Below are positions 24,711-32,760 of a stretch of 43,293 nt of DNA, piece after piece. Position numbers and translations under genes: made by a program. Where the stretch lies: NCBI RefSeq assembly GCF_000403395.2, contig NZ_KE159676.1, positions 243,363-286,655 on the forward strand, in the 5' to 3' direction. The stretch comes from Anaerotruncus sp. G3(2012). GTDB lineage: Bacteria > Bacillota > Clostridia > Oscillospirales > Ruminococcaceae. Within the stretch, counting starts at the first letter, position 1; each line of letters opens with the position of its first letter. The notes beneath the pieces were generated by a model. It ran no database searches. It was given only the letters and a program-made list of their open reading frames with translations, and was not told where the DNA came from.

Positions 24711-24885
24711 AACCATTATCAAGGCGCATGAGGGCGACCCGGAAGCCATGCAAGCCGTTCTTGACCGATACGCCGGACTTATCCGCTACTTCTCCTACAT
24801 AAACGGACATTATAACGCCGATATGGAGAACTATATCAAAACCAAGCTGATTGAAAGTCAGATGAAATTTCAGCTTGACCGATAA
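24685..24885 (+). CDS. Small helix-turn-helix protein (Tn916 Orf8-like)
   Basis: A 66-residue protein starting MKDRLLPYETIIKAHEGDPE and ending ESQMKFQLDR, of the small regulator family that follows the sigma-like protein in Tn916-related and other elements. ATG 24685 lies inside the end of the previous gene (26-base overlap), preceded by GGAGAAG, so expression is coupled. The function is unknown beyond regulation by family. A terminator-like hairpin with T7 tail follows at about 24927-24961. Confidence 0.75.
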   Translation: MKDRLLPYETIIKAHEGDPEAMQAVLDRYAGLIRYFSYINGHYNADMENYIKTKLIESQMKFQLDR

Positions 24886-25538
24886 CTGAAAATTGAATAG
24901 CCGCCGCCCATCACAGCGACATACAGAAACAGGGAATCAAGAAAAGGTTTCCTGTTTTTTTGCGCCCATTTTTTCAAAATGCGGGCAGAATGGAAAGCCG
25001 CTAACGCTCTATTAGTGAAAAAAACAAAAGAAGTTCGGCGTTTTGGAACTTTGGCAGTATTGCGCCGTGAAAAAGGGAAATTCGATTTTGAAGCTGGCAA
25101 ATCTGAAAGTTATCCGTGGAGGACGGGCGAAACGAAATTTTTCGGTTTTGTTTGGCAGTTTTTGATTTTCTTGTGGTGTGGGGAATGAAAAGAAAATGAA
25201 GAAATTTTTGAAAATCTCCGTCCATTTTGCCTTTTGCGGTTTTGTAGGTATTAGAGGGAGAATTATCGCCGCAGTTTTGGCAAAATCTCTCCCAGCGGCA
25301 CTAAAGGTATTGCGAGGGAAATTTCCGCCAAGCGCAACAAACACGTCGCCGCATGACGGATAGTAAGCAGACAGCCCGGAAACCGCCACTTTCTAAGAGC
25401 AAGATTCTACCATAGTACCAAATTTCGCTTATCGCTCATTTTGTCCTATGGGAATCTTGTTGGGGTTGCCACCCCAAGCCCGCCTTTTGCGGCTTGCGCC
25501 GTTTGAATGAATCCACCCATGAAAGGAGGTTTACGACC
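24886..25538. other. Long leader with putative oriT of the MobC/MobP module
   Basis: A 650-base stretch without a gene I can support. After a terminator (about 24927-24961) come several inverted repeats. One pairs AGGGAGA with TCTCTCCC around 25253-25292. TTGGGGT-TGCC-ACCCCAA, a perfect 7-base stem, lies at 25460-25477, directly upstream of mobC. Position before mobC and the MobP relaxase, and the nearly identical run CTTGTTGGGGTT in related elements, make this the likely origin of transfer. Short ORFs at 24979-25188 and 25178-25363 have no ribosome site and look like chance. Confidence 0.5.
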
Positions 25539-25934
25539 ATGAAAAGATACAACACGCCCCACCGAAGCCGGGTAATCAAGACACGCTTGACCGAGGAAGA
25601 ATACGCCGAGTTTTCCGAGCGTGTCACCCTCTGTCAAATGAGCCAAGCCGAATTTATCCGGCAAGCCCTTACCAAGTCGAGGATATGCCCGGTGATTACC
25701 GTTTCCCCGGTCAATGATGAATTGTTATCTGCTGTTGGGAAACTCACAGCCGGGTATGGAAAGATAGGCGGGAATCTGAATCAGATTGCCCGCTGTCTGA
25801 ACGAGTACGGCGCACCTTATAACACCCTCTCCAATGAGGTACGAGCCGCCCTGTCAGAGCTTGCCGCCTTGAAGTTTGAAGTCTTGCAGAAAGTAGGTGA
25901 AGCCGTTGGCAACATTCAAACATATCAGCTCTAA
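25539..25934 (+). CDS. mobC: MobC-family mobilization accessory protein
   Basis: A 131-residue relaxosome accessory protein. The N-terminal ribbon-helix-helix (SRVIKTRLTEEEYAEFSERV) should bind oriT. The C-terminal half holds the MobC signature GKIGGNLNQIARCLNEYG. The start at 25539 has AAGGAGG 9 bases before it; the upstream in-frame start at 25494 lacks one. The relaxase gene begins inside its 3' end (TTG 25906), giving a 29-base overlap and coupled translation, as usual for mobC-relaxase pairs. Confidence 0.85.
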   Translation: MKRYNTPHRSRVIKTRLTEEEYAEFSERVTLCQMSQAEFIRQALTKSRICPVITVSPVNDELLSAVGKLTAGYGKIGGNLNQIARCLNEYGAPYNTLSNEVRAALSELAALKFEVLQKVGEAVGNIQTYQL

Positions 25935-27537
25935 AAATGCCGACTATGGAGCTGCCGAGCAGTACCTAACCTTTGAGCATGACGAGTTTACCATGAAGCC
26001 CACACTGGACGGAAACGGGCGGCTTGTTCTCCGGGAAGATTACCGCATTTCCTCTCTGAATTGCGGTGATGAAGATTTTGCCATAGTGTGTATGCGCTCC
26101 AATCTGAAATACGGCAAGAACCAAAAGCGGGAGGACGTAAAGAGCCACCACTATATCATTTCCTTTGACCCCCGTGACGCAACCGACAACGGCTTGAATG
26201 TTGACCGGGCGCAGGAGTTAGGCGAGCAGTATTGTAAAGAGCATTTCCCCGGACACCAAGCGTTAGTATGCACCCATCCGGACGGGCATAACCACAGCGG
26301 GAATATCCATGTGCATATCGTGATAAACAGCTTGCGGATTGAGGAAGTGCCGCTATTGCCCTACATGGACAGACCAGCGGACACAAAGGCGGGCTGCAAG
26401 CACCGCTGTACGGACGCAGCTATGGAATATCTGAAAGCGGAAGTCATGGAGATGTGCCACCGGGAAAACCTCTATCAGATTGACTTGCTGCACGGGAGCA
26501 AGAACCGTGTCACCGAGCGGGAGTATTGGGCGAAGCGGAAAGGACAAGCCGCACTGGATAAAGAGAACGCTTCCCTTGCCGCCAAAGGAGAACCGCCCAA
26601 ACAAAGCAAGTTTGAAACCGACAAGGAACGGTTGCGAAACACAATCCGCACCGCCCTGTCCTCTGCCGTTTCCTTTGAGGACTTTTCCGGGAAGCTGTTA
26701 CAACAGGGCGTGACCGTCAAGGAGAGCCGGGGGCGGCTATCGTATCTCACCCCGGACAGGACGAAGCCAATCACCGCCCGGAAGCTAGGTGATGATTTTG
26801 ACCGTGCCGCCGTACTGGAAACACTCACCCAAAACGCACAGAACGCCGCAAGAGCCGCCGAAAAGCCCCTACCCAAACAGGAATACCCCCGCAGCCTAAA
26901 AGACCGTTTACAGCGAGGTAAAGCCGATATAAACGCACCGAAAAATGACAGTGTTCAGCGCATGGTAGACCGGGAAGCAAAACGGGCAGAGGGAAAAGGC
27001 GTGGGATATGACCGCTGGGCGGCAGTCCACAACTTAAAGCAAATGGCGGCGACCATGAGCATTTACGAAGAATCCGGCTTTTCTTCCCCGGAAGAACTGG
27101 AAGCCGCCCTTGCTACTGCCAGCGCAGAACTGAACAGCGTCCATGCCGAACTGAAAACGACAGAAAACACTTTGCGGGAGAAAAAGGACTTACAGAAACA
27201 GCTATTGGCGTACATCAAGACCAAGCCTGCCCGTGACGGACTGAAAGCGCAGAAAACAGAGAAAGCCCGGAGAGCCTACCGGGAACAGCACGAAAGCGAT
27301 TTTATCATAGCCGAAGCCGCCACCCGGTATTTCAAGGCACAGGGCATTTCCAAGTTGCCAGCGTCCAAAGCCCTACAAGCGGAGATTGAGCAGCTAACGA
27401 GGGAGAAAAACACCCTTTACAACGAGTACCGGGAAAAAAGGGAGCGCACCACAGAATTGCAGACCTTAAAAGGCAATATCGAGCAGATTTTGAGGGGCGC
27501 ACCGAGCCAGCACAAAAAACAGGAACAGGAACGATAA
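25906..27537 (+). CDS. MobP-type relaxase/mobilization nuclease
   Basis: A 543-residue relaxase (Relaxase/VirD2-like domain). The N-terminus ATFKHISSKNADYGAAEQYL is the family start. The first His motif and HIHVHIVIN-type metal motif (GNIHVHIVINSLR, about 130-142) form the nicking site. The C-terminal third is helical and charged. The likely start is TTG 25906, with AGGTG about 7 bases upstream; the GTG at 25897 would add residues not expected in the family. It overlaps mobC. Together with the upstream repeats it forms a complete mobilization cassette that could be served by a helper conjugation system. Confidence 0.85.
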   Translation: MATFKHISSKNADYGAAEQYLTFEHDEFTMKPTLDGNGRLVLREDYRISSLNCGDEDFAIVCMRSNLKYGKNQKREDVKSHHYIISFDPRDATDNGLNVDRAQELGEQYCKEHFPGHQALVCTHPDGHNHSGNIHVHIVINSLRIEEVPLLPYMDRPADTKAGCKHRCTDAAMEYLKAEVMEMCHRENLYQIDLLHGSKNRVTEREYWAKRKGQAALDKENASLAAKGEPPKQSKFETDKERLRNTIRTALSSAVSFEDFSGKLLQQGVTVKESRGRLSYLTPDRTKPITARKLGDDFDRAAVLETLTQNAQNAARAAEKPLPKQEYPRSLKDRLQRGKADINAPKNDSVQRMVDREAKRAEGKGVGYDRWAAVHNLKQMAATMSIYEESGFSSPEELEAALATASAELNSVHAELKTTENTLREKKDLQKQLLAYIKTKPARDGLKAQKTEKARRAYREQHESDFIIAEAATRYFKAQGISKLPASKALQAEIEQLTREKNTLYNEYREKRERTTELQTLKGNIEQILRGAPSQHKKQEQER

Positions 27538-27563
27538 CAGAACAGCCACAAGGAGGTAACACA

Positions 27564-28085
27564 ATGAGATTTACGAACAGCGAGCTTGAAATGATTTACC
27601 AGTACGCCGCACCCACCAAAGCGGAAACCATAGGCGGCATGAAAGAAACCGTACCCGTGATTAAGGATTTATTGACAAAGGTAATCATGGAGAAGGCCAT
27701 AGAAAAACTGCAAAAGATACCAGAGCCGGAGTGCAGCCAGTTTATAGCCGACAACAAAGCCCGTTTCCTTGCAGGGCATGAGAACTCTATCCGGCGGCGG
27801 CTTGCTGAAGCAAAGGCACAGGCGAAACAGCCGGTAATGCAGGGGCATGACTTGACAGGTATGGAGCGTTTCCACCCGGAAACCCGCCACATGATTGTGC
27901 TTGACGTAAAGACCAGCGACAGCCCCGTAGGCTATCCGGGGGAACGCCACCGCTATTTCCTCTCTGATGAGGGCTACAGGAACGCAAGAGCCAGTGAAAA
28001 GCGTGGGGAAATCAAGATAACGAGCCATGCCGCCGTAGCCGCCGGGAAGCTGTACCCGGACAGGAAGCCGGAAAGGGAGCGTTGA
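27564..28085 (+). CDS. Transposon-transfer-assisting-like protein
   Basis: A 173-residue protein. The first about 70 residues (MRFTNSELEMIYQYAAPTKA, then KAIEKLQKIPEPECSQFI) resemble the TTRAP family of small proteins from Firmicutes transposons. The rest includes a linker (QAKQPVMQGHDLTGM) and a compact C-terminal part (ERHRYFLSDEGYRNARASEK) that I do not recognise. AAGGAGG precedes the ATG. It sits between the relaxase and the Cys-rich VLP gene in one operon. The function is unknown; the family name reflects its location rather than a tested role. Confidence 0.6.
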   Translation: MRFTNSELEMIYQYAAPTKAETIGGMKETVPVIKDLLTKVIMEKAIEKLQKIPEPECSQFIADNKARFLAGHENSIRRRLAEAKAQAKQPVMQGHDLTGMERFHPETRHMIVLDVKTSDSPVGYPGERHRYFLSDEGYRNARASEKRGEIKITSHAAVAAGKLYPDRKPERER

Positions 28086-28089
28086 GGGC

Positions 28090-28476
28090 ATGGGCGCAAA
28101 GATACCGCAAATGGACTACCAGCAGCACAGAGCCGCCCGCCGCCTTGTGCATGAGTGCTGTAACTATGACGGCGGCAACTGTATTTTACTGGACGACGGC
28201 GAGCCTTGCGTATGTGTGCAGAGTATCAGCTATTCGCTTCTCTGCCGCTGGTTTCGGATTGCGGTGCTGCCGTTAGACGGGAAACTGGAAGCCGCTTTGC
28301 TCCACCGGGCAGACAGGAAACGCTGTACCGAGTGCGGCGGGTATTTTCTCCCCAAATCCAACCGGGGGAAATACTGCCCGGATTGTGCTGGACGCATGAA
28401 AAGAATCAGAGCCGCACAGCGCAAACGGAAACAAAGGCTGCTATGTCACGCTTTAGGAACTTTCAAACCCCCGTAA
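28090..28476 (+). CDS. Cysteine-rich VLP domain protein, copy 1
   Basis: A 128-residue basic protein with cysteines in two groups: HECCNYDGGNC...C.C in the N-terminal half and CTECGGYFLPKSNRGKYCPDC, a zinc-ribbon-like pattern, in the second half. The stretch LLCRWFRIAVLPLDGKLEAA contains the VLP motif that names the family. A homologue with the same layout is at 37211-37624 on the 8.1-kb element. In both places a RepA gene follows, so it may bind DNA or help replication. The start lies 4 bases after the previous stop. Confidence 0.8.
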   Translation: MGAKIPQMDYQQHRAARRLVHECCNYDGGNCILLDDGEPCVCVQSISYSLLCRWFRIAVLPLDGKLEAALLHRADRKRCTECGGYFLPKSNRGKYCPDCAGRMKRIRAAQRKRKQRLLCHALGTFKPP

Positions 28477-28585
28477 ATCAAGGCTTTTCAAGCACCGCTC
28501 AAAGGGTATGCAATACTTTTATCCTTTACCCCCGGAAAAGCCGTTCTAATTGCGTAACAGACCCCACAGACAGGAGGTGAGAACC

Positions 28586-29326
28586 ATAACCGATTACATC
28601 ACAGCCGACACCACAATGCCCCGTTTTCTGCCCTATCCCTATTTTCTGCTGAAAATGGACTTATCCTATACGGCAAGGCTGCTCTATGCGCTGCTTCTTG
28701 ACCGTTCCACCCTCTCACAGAAGAACGGCTGGCAGGACAGCGAGGGCAGGACGTATATTGTCTATCCCGTTTCGGAGATAACGGAAACAATGGATAAAGG
28801 CAGCACCACCATAAAAAGCGCACTGAACGAGCTGGACGCTGCCGGACTTTTGGTGAGGGAACGCCGGGGATTTTCCACCCCCAACCGCCTTTATGTGAAA
28901 GTGCCGACAGTGGTACAGGTTTCCGACCCTATGACAGCCGGAAAACCGACCCTCACAGAGCCGGAAAACCGTCCTACTGATAGCCGGGAAACCGACCCTC
29001 TGATAGTCGGAAAACCGACCCCTAACCAACTTACTATAAACAAACTAAAAGAGAACCAACGAAAAGGAGTGAGTGGGGAACCGCCCGCAGCCTTTGGCAG
29101 ATATAAAAATATTTTCCTCTCTGAAAGCGAATATGCGGAGCTGAAAGGGGAATACCCGGACAGGCTGGAACGGTTCATTGAGGAAATGAGCGAGTACATG
29201 GCTGCTATTGGGAAAGAGTACGCCAACCATGCCGCCGCTGTCCGTATGTGGGCAGGACGTGACCGAAAAGGGACGGGGAAGAAAGGAATCCCCGACTATT
29301 CCTACAAAGAGGGCGAGAGCCTTTGA
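28586..29326 (+). CDS. RepA-like replication initiator with apparent ATA start
   Basis: A replication initiator of the RepA_N type: TADTTMPRFLPYPYFLLKMD, then a winged-helix core (LLYALLLDRSTLSQKNGW, TTIKSALNELDAAGLLVRE). A linker with repeated GKPT/ENRPTDSRETDP follows, then a C-terminal helical part. Where the family start is expected the codon is ATA (28586), 8 bases after a perfect AGGAGG (28572-28577). In-frame alternatives are GTG 28577, inside that ribosome site, and TTG 28550, with none. The reading TDYITADTTMP from the ATA fits family N-termini. It probably drives replication of the excised element together with the DnaC-like ATPase that follows. Confidence 0.75.
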   Translation: MTDYITADTTMPRFLPYPYFLLKMDLSYTARLLYALLLDRSTLSQKNGWQDSEGRTYIVYPVSEITETMDKGSTTIKSALNELDAAGLLVRERRGFSTPNRLYVKVPTVVQVSDPMTAGKPTLTEPENRPTDSRETDPLIVGKPTPNQLTINKLKENQRKGVSGEPPAAFGRYKNIFLSESEYAELKGEYPDRLERFIEEMSEYMAAIGKEYANHAAAVRMWAGRDRKGTGKKGIPDYSYKEGESL

Positions 29327-29390
29327 CAACAACGATATAACGCCCCGTAAACAGGGCGTGGAAAAGACCATGAACAAGGAGGACGATTTT

Positions 29391-30242
29391 ATGAGTGATT
29401 ACGATAACGCTATTTTCCGGCTTGCCACAGCACAGGGAGCAGAGCCGGAGGACTACACGGGCGAGGACGGGCTTTTGTATTGCGGGAGCTGCCGCCAGCC
29501 CAAAGAAGCCTATTTTGCAGAGGGAAAGACGCTTTTCGGACGTGACCGCCACCCCAAAGAATGTGACTGCCAGCGGAAACACCGGGAAATGCTGGAAGCC
29601 ACAGACCGGGAGCAGAAGCACCGGGAGGAAGTGGAACGGCTGAAAAGAAAGGGCTTTACAGACCCCGCCATGAAAAAATGGACTTTTGAGAACGACAACG
29701 GGAAATGCCCACAAATGGGAATGGCGCACTCCTATGTGGAGCTATGGGAGCAGATGAAAGACGAGAACCACGGGCTGATTTTGTGGGGGAAAGTCGGCAC
29801 GGGGAAAAGCTATTTTGCCGGGTGTATCGCCAACGCCCTTATGGAGCGTGAGGTTTCCGTGTGCATGACGAACTTTGCAGCGATACTCAATGACCTTGCC
29901 GCCAGCTACAAAGACCGCAACGAATACATAGCCCGCCTTTGCAGCTTTTCCCTGCTTATCCTTGACGATTTCGGCATGGAGAGGGGAACGGAATACGGGC
30001 TTGAACAGGTTTACAACGTGATTGACAGCCGCTACCGAAGCGGAAAGCCGTTAATCGTGACAACGAACCTCACGCTGGAGGAATTGCAGAACCCGGAGGA
30101 CACCGCCCACGCCCGGATTTATGACCGCTTAACGGAAATGTGCCGCCCCGTCTGTTTTACCGGGGAGAATTTCAGAAAAGCCACCGCACAGGCGAAAATG
30201 GAACGCCTTAAAACGCTGCTGAACAGAAAGGAGAGCCTATGA
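29391..30242 (+). CDS. DnaC/IstB-like ATPase (helicase loader type)
   Basis: A 283-residue AAA+ protein. An N-terminal zinc-ribbon-like part (LYCGSCRQPKE, then HPKECDCQRKH) is followed by the ATPase core: Walker A WGKVGTGKSYF (about 129-139), Walker B LLILDDFGMERG, sensor 1 IVTTNLTLEE and an arginine near YDRLTEMCRP. Such proteins beside RepA load the replicative helicase. ATG 29391 has AAGGAGG with 8-base spacing; earlier in-frame starts (29370, 29208) lack one. The stop overlaps the tnpW start by four bases. Confidence 0.85.
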   Translation: MSDYDNAIFRLATAQGAEPEDYTGEDGLLYCGSCRQPKEAYFAEGKTLFGRDRHPKECDCQRKHREMLEATDREQKHREEVERLKRKGFTDPAMKKWTFENDNGKCPQMGMAHSYVELWEQMKDENHGLILWGKVGTGKSYFAGCIANALMEREVSVCMTNFAAILNDLAASYKDRNEYIARLCSFSLLILDDFGMERGTEYGLEQVYNVIDSRYRSGKPLIVTTNLTLEELQNPEDTAHARIYDRLTEMCRPVCFTGENFRKATAQAKMERLKTLLNRKESL

Positions 30243-30436
30243 CCGACACCCCAAACAGGAACACCGCCACTACTGCCCGCCGCCCGGATTGCGTCACCGA
30301 GGTACGCCGGGGAAATACCGTACTTGTGGTTTCCGGCTATTTCAAACAGGGAACTACCGCCACCGCCGCCGACAAAATGCTGAAAGTGCTGGAAGCGGAA
30401 AGCGCAGCCGGACAGCAATCACCGCACATGGCTTGA
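30239..30436 (+). CDS. TnpW-family small transposon protein
   Basis: A 65-residue protein with VTEVRRGNTVLVVSGYFKQG and ADKMLKVLEAE, the layout of the TnpW family (short beta-rich protein from Tn4451-type transposons, function unknown). It overlaps the DnaC-like gene (ATGA) and ends the operon; a 10-bp hairpin follows. In related elements the next gene is the recombinase, and here that gene begins at 31139 after a DUF4180 cargo gene. Confidence 0.75.
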   Translation: MTDTPNRNTATTARRPDCVTEVRRGNTVLVVSGYFKQGTTATAADKMLKVLEAESAAGQQSPHMA

Positions 30437-30452
30437 AACAGGCGTTGAAAAA

Positions 30453-30478
30453 GCGGTCATGCCGTGGAGCATGACCGC
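30453..30478 (+). terminator. Hairpin terminator after tnpW
   Basis: GCGGTCATGC (30453-30462) pairs perfectly with GCATGACCGC (30469-30478) across a 6-base loop. There is no U-run, so it may need Rho or act by stabilising the transcript end. Confidence 0.55.
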
Positions 30479-30526
30479 CTAAGCGTTGGGTTAATACACA
30501 ACTTTTTGATACGGGGATTTTATCTC

Positions 30527-30895
30527 TCAAATGATTTCAGTTAATTTTTGAACTGCTTCTTCCTTTGTGGCAACAAAGAAAACGTCTTTCCCCTTGTTGC
30601 TCTCAAAGATAAAGTCTTTTAAAGGCTTGCTTGTGTAATGCGAAAAGTCGCCGTATATGGCGATTTTCCCGCCGTAATTGATATATTTTTGAAGAACTTC
30701 CCCAGCCAAGCCGCTGCTTAAAATGAAGAAATCTTCTGTTATCAGTTTTTTATCCACAACGATATGCTTCGTGCCTGCTTCGTAATTGGCAGACATAAGC
30801 AAGTCGAGTGCTGAATCAACATCAGTAATCACTTTGTTGTCGCTTGACACGATAGCAACTGTCTTGTTGTTGCAATCAATTTTTTCAAACTCCAT
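30527..30895 (-). CDS. DUF4180-domain protein
   Basis: A 122-residue alpha/beta protein: MEFEKIDCNNKTVAIVSSDN, then DVDSALDLLMSANYEAGTKH, KLITEDFFILSSGLAGEVLQ, and FFVATKEEAVQKL. This matches the DUF4180 family, often found in cargo of Firmicutes elements; its role is unknown. ATG 30895 is supported by AGAGGT with 6-base spacing, whereas the longer start at 30928 has none. It points away from the recombinase gene on its right and has more AT-rich codons than the TnpW operon, consistent with independent cargo. Confidence 0.75.
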   Translation of the reverse strand: MEFEKIDCNNKTVAIVSSDNKVITDVDSALDLLMSANYEAGTKHIVVDKKLITEDFFILSSGLAGEVLQKYINYGGKIAIYGDFSHYTSKPLKDFIFESNKGKDVFFVATKEEAVQKLTEII

Positions 30896-31064
30896 GTCTG
30901 TACCTCTCTTTCCTTGAATTGCAGACAAAATCCCACGTTATCGCTGCTGGTAACGCTCTACGCATTATAGCATGGAGTTACGCTTTTTTCAACAACAATC
31001 ATATTGCGACAATCATTGAATAAAAAATGTAATATTTAACGAATTGTAAAGTAGCAAAAAGGGC

Positions 31065-31121
31065 TGTACAGCCAGCCCCGCCCTATGGTATAATAAACCT
31101 ACGGAATAGTGGGCTGGCTGT
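31065..31121 (+). promoter_or_regulatory. Recombinase promoter with an inverted repeat spanning the -10 box
   Basis: A perfect TATAAT lies at 31089-31094 with TGTACA (31065-31070) 18 bases before it. A perfect 11-base inverted repeat, ACAGCCAGCCC (31068-31078) and GGGCTGGCTGT (31111-31121), brackets the -10 element and transcription start. This could be a repressor operator or an RNA hairpin at the 5' end controlling recombinase expression. Confidence 0.55.
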
Positions 31122-31138
31122 CGGAAACGGAGGACATT

Positions 31139-31236
31139 ATGACAAGACAGACAACCCCAACACTCATTACCGCCCTATATCCGAGATTATCCCATGAGGA
31201 CGAGCTGCAAGGCGAGAGCAATTCTATCAGCAACCA
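31139..31236 (+). pseudogene. Large serine recombinase, piece 1 (catalytic N-terminus)
   Basis: From ATG 31139 (GGAGG ends 6 bases before it) the frame reads TTPTLITALYPRLSHEDELQ...SNSISNQ, the start of a TnpX-like recombinase with the catalytic Ser in YPRLS. After codon 32 the sequence becomes unrelated and stops within 19 codons. The frame continues at 32761 and again at 41104 after two insertions. Joining 31139-31236, 32761-32967 and 41104-42418 gives exactly 540 codons including the stop, a normal full-length recombinase. Confidence 0.75.
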
Positions 31237-31304
31237 AGAAAACATTTGTCAAGGGGGATTTCACCCAAAAGATGAAATCCCCCCGATAAACTGAAAGTTC
31301 TCTC

Positions 31305-32255
31305 TTATGAAGCTCGGCGCACCTCATCCCGGTAGAAACCGTCACCCTTAGACACCGTAATCAGTTCGCCCTGGTCGAGCATTGCCTTGATGCGTTTGGC
31401 CAGACACCAGTCACCAATACCCAGTCGCTCACGGCCCAGTACCTCGCCGATGAGTTGGGCCACCCGGAAGACCCCATTGGGAATGTGGGCACGGATAAAT
31501 GGATCGTAGAAATCCTCCCCCACACTGACCAGCCGCCCGTTGACCACAGCCCGTAGGGGGGCGTTCTCTTTCCGCAGTCCTGCCCACTCCATGGCAATAG
31601 CCCGGCGAACACTCTTGGGGATTTCCCGCTCCAAGGGAAGGAACGCCGCCCAGTCCCCTGGAACCAACTCCCCCCAGCTAAGACAGGACTGTACTGTACC
31701 GTCCTCCCTCGGCATCCACTGAGGCAGTTCTAAGGCGGTCACGGGGCAATCGAAGCTCCGAAGCAGCCAGCACACTTCGTAAAACCCACACAGGGACCAA
31801 GGTGCGGCGGGGCTGTACCAGATGCGTACTGCCTCGCCGTTTTCTGCCGTCTCCAACAGTCGTAACCGATCCTGCTGACGCTGCTCCCACATCTGATCAC
31901 GCTGTTGGGCGTAGTCCTCAGGGGTACTGTCTGGGAGAGGGAAGTCGCCCCCCAACCAGGCGGTAAGCAGATTAAACCGAGCCTTATCCACATTGGGTCC
32001 GCTAAGGGGACCCATATCCAGACCGTAGGAAGGACACAGTACATCTCCAGGACTGCCACCCACAGGTCGTGCCCGACGTTTCTCCTCCTCCCACTGGGCC
32101 TTGAGTTTTGCCATGGCCCGCTCCTGTTCCTCCGGTGTGGTCTCGCCTTCTCCAAAAATGAACCCGATAGGTCCGTCCTCGCTATTGATGCAGGAACAGT
32201 GGGTAGCCAGCTTCAACGACCCGCGTTCGCTGTCGGAGAAAACAACCTGTAGCAT
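31305..32255 (-). CDS. DUF1835/DUF3658 domain protein
   Basis: A 316-residue soluble protein. The N-terminus MLQVVFSDSERGSLKLA is the DUF1835 start, a Rossmann-like part follows (CWLLRSFDCPVTALELPQW), and the C-terminal about 90 residues (WAGLRKENAPLRAVVNGRLV, then YDPFIRAHI, ending KRIKAMLDQGELITV) match DUF3658. Firmicutes proteins with this pair are widespread, but their activity is unknown. AGGTC-type ribosome sequence lies upstream of ATG 32255. It is the only gene in the 1.5-kb insert and runs opposite to the interrupted recombinase, so it is the insert's cargo. Confidence 0.65.
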   Translation of the reverse strand: MLQVVFSDSERGSLKLATHCSCINSEDGPIGFIFGEGETTPEEQERAMAKLKAQWEEEKRRARPVGGSPGDVLCPSYGLDMGPLSGPNVDKARFNLLTAWLGGDFPLPDSTPEDYAQQRDQMWEQRQQDRLRLLETAENGEAVRIWYSPAAPWSLCGFYEVCWLLRSFDCPVTALELPQWMPREDGTVQSCLSWGELVPGDWAAFLPLEREIPKSVRRAIAMEWAGLRKENAPLRAVVNGRLVSVGEDFYDPFIRAHIPNGVFRVAQLIGEVLGRERLGIGDWCLAKRIKAMLDQGELITVSKGDGFYRDEVRRAS

Positions 32256-32526
32256 GGTAAGACCTCCATATCAAACTCTTATTTATCGAATTGACACGAA
32301 CCAAGTATACCATCACCGCAAGTAACTTTCAACCCCAGTTATAGATGCAGATAGTAGTAGCAAGCAATGCACCGGTATATACCTAGTGCAGCTTGTTGGT
32401 GTCCGAAGACCCCCAAGCCCCCGGTGCATCGGTGAAGCTCCGCCCGATGCACAAGCCGCCGTTGGCGTCTGCTGGCCTGTCCATACTGGGCAGGGAAGGG
32501 ACGCTCGGCGGGTCTCCCTGGTCGAA

Positions 32527-32651
32527 CGCACGACTGCCGCAGGCAGTACCACCGCTCGCTTGCGGGTGGTGAGTAAGTGCGCTCTTCGAGAGGACCGGCA
32601 GAGAGAACGGAGCGCCCAGGTCATCCCCGGACGCTCCCGCTTCGGTTCCCT
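32527..32651 (+). other. Second MOBQ-type oriT-like sequence (copy of 340-435)
   Basis: The plus strand carries GAGTAAGTGCGCTCTTCG (32571-32588), preceded by the hairpin ACCACC...GGTGGT (32549-32570) and by CTGCC-GCA-GGCAG (32534-32546). Read in reverse complement, this follows the same order as 340-435: an AGGAGCGTCC-like run, GCGCTCCG, the TAAGTGCGC core, the hairpin and the CTGCC repeat. There is no relaxase in the insert, so mobilization would need one in trans, such as the MobA/MobL protein at 629-2320. Sequence similarity is by eye and function is inferred. Confidence 0.6.
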
Positions 32652-32760
32652 CCTGCTGGTAAATCACCATCCCTCCATCCTGTGCCATTCTGCCACAAAT
32701 GAACCGCAGTCAATGTAATGTAGTGGCTTGGTGAAACCACCCTTTATACATTACATCTCA

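Larger units (their letters stand above)
31237..32758. mobile_element. About 1.5-kb insert with DUF1835 gene and a second MOBQ-like oriT
   Basis: This DNA interrupts the recombinase gene between codons for NQ and KR. Near the left end is an 11-base-arm hairpin (GGGGGATTTCA 31253-31263 / TGAAATCCCCC 31273-31283). Directly at the right end is a 10-base inverted repeat (ATGTAATGTA 32713-32722 / TACATTACAT 32747-32756). It holds one gene and an oriT-like sequence related to 340-435, but no transposase or relaxase. CA occurs at both edges (31235-31236, 32759-32760), possibly the exchange or duplicated dinucleotide. It looks like a non-autonomous mobilizable unit; the exact ends are uncertain by a few bases. 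Confidence 0.65.

Noticed and set aside
24979-25363. Short plus-strand ORFs in the region before mobC
   Set aside because: They lack ribosome sites and have odd composition. The region is better explained as repeats and an oriT-like leader.
31237-32758. Group II intron as explanation of the 1.5-kb insert
   Set aside because: It has no GTGYG start, no domain V-like hairpin at the 3' end and no reverse transcriptase. The only gene is on the opposite strand and is a DUF1835 protein.
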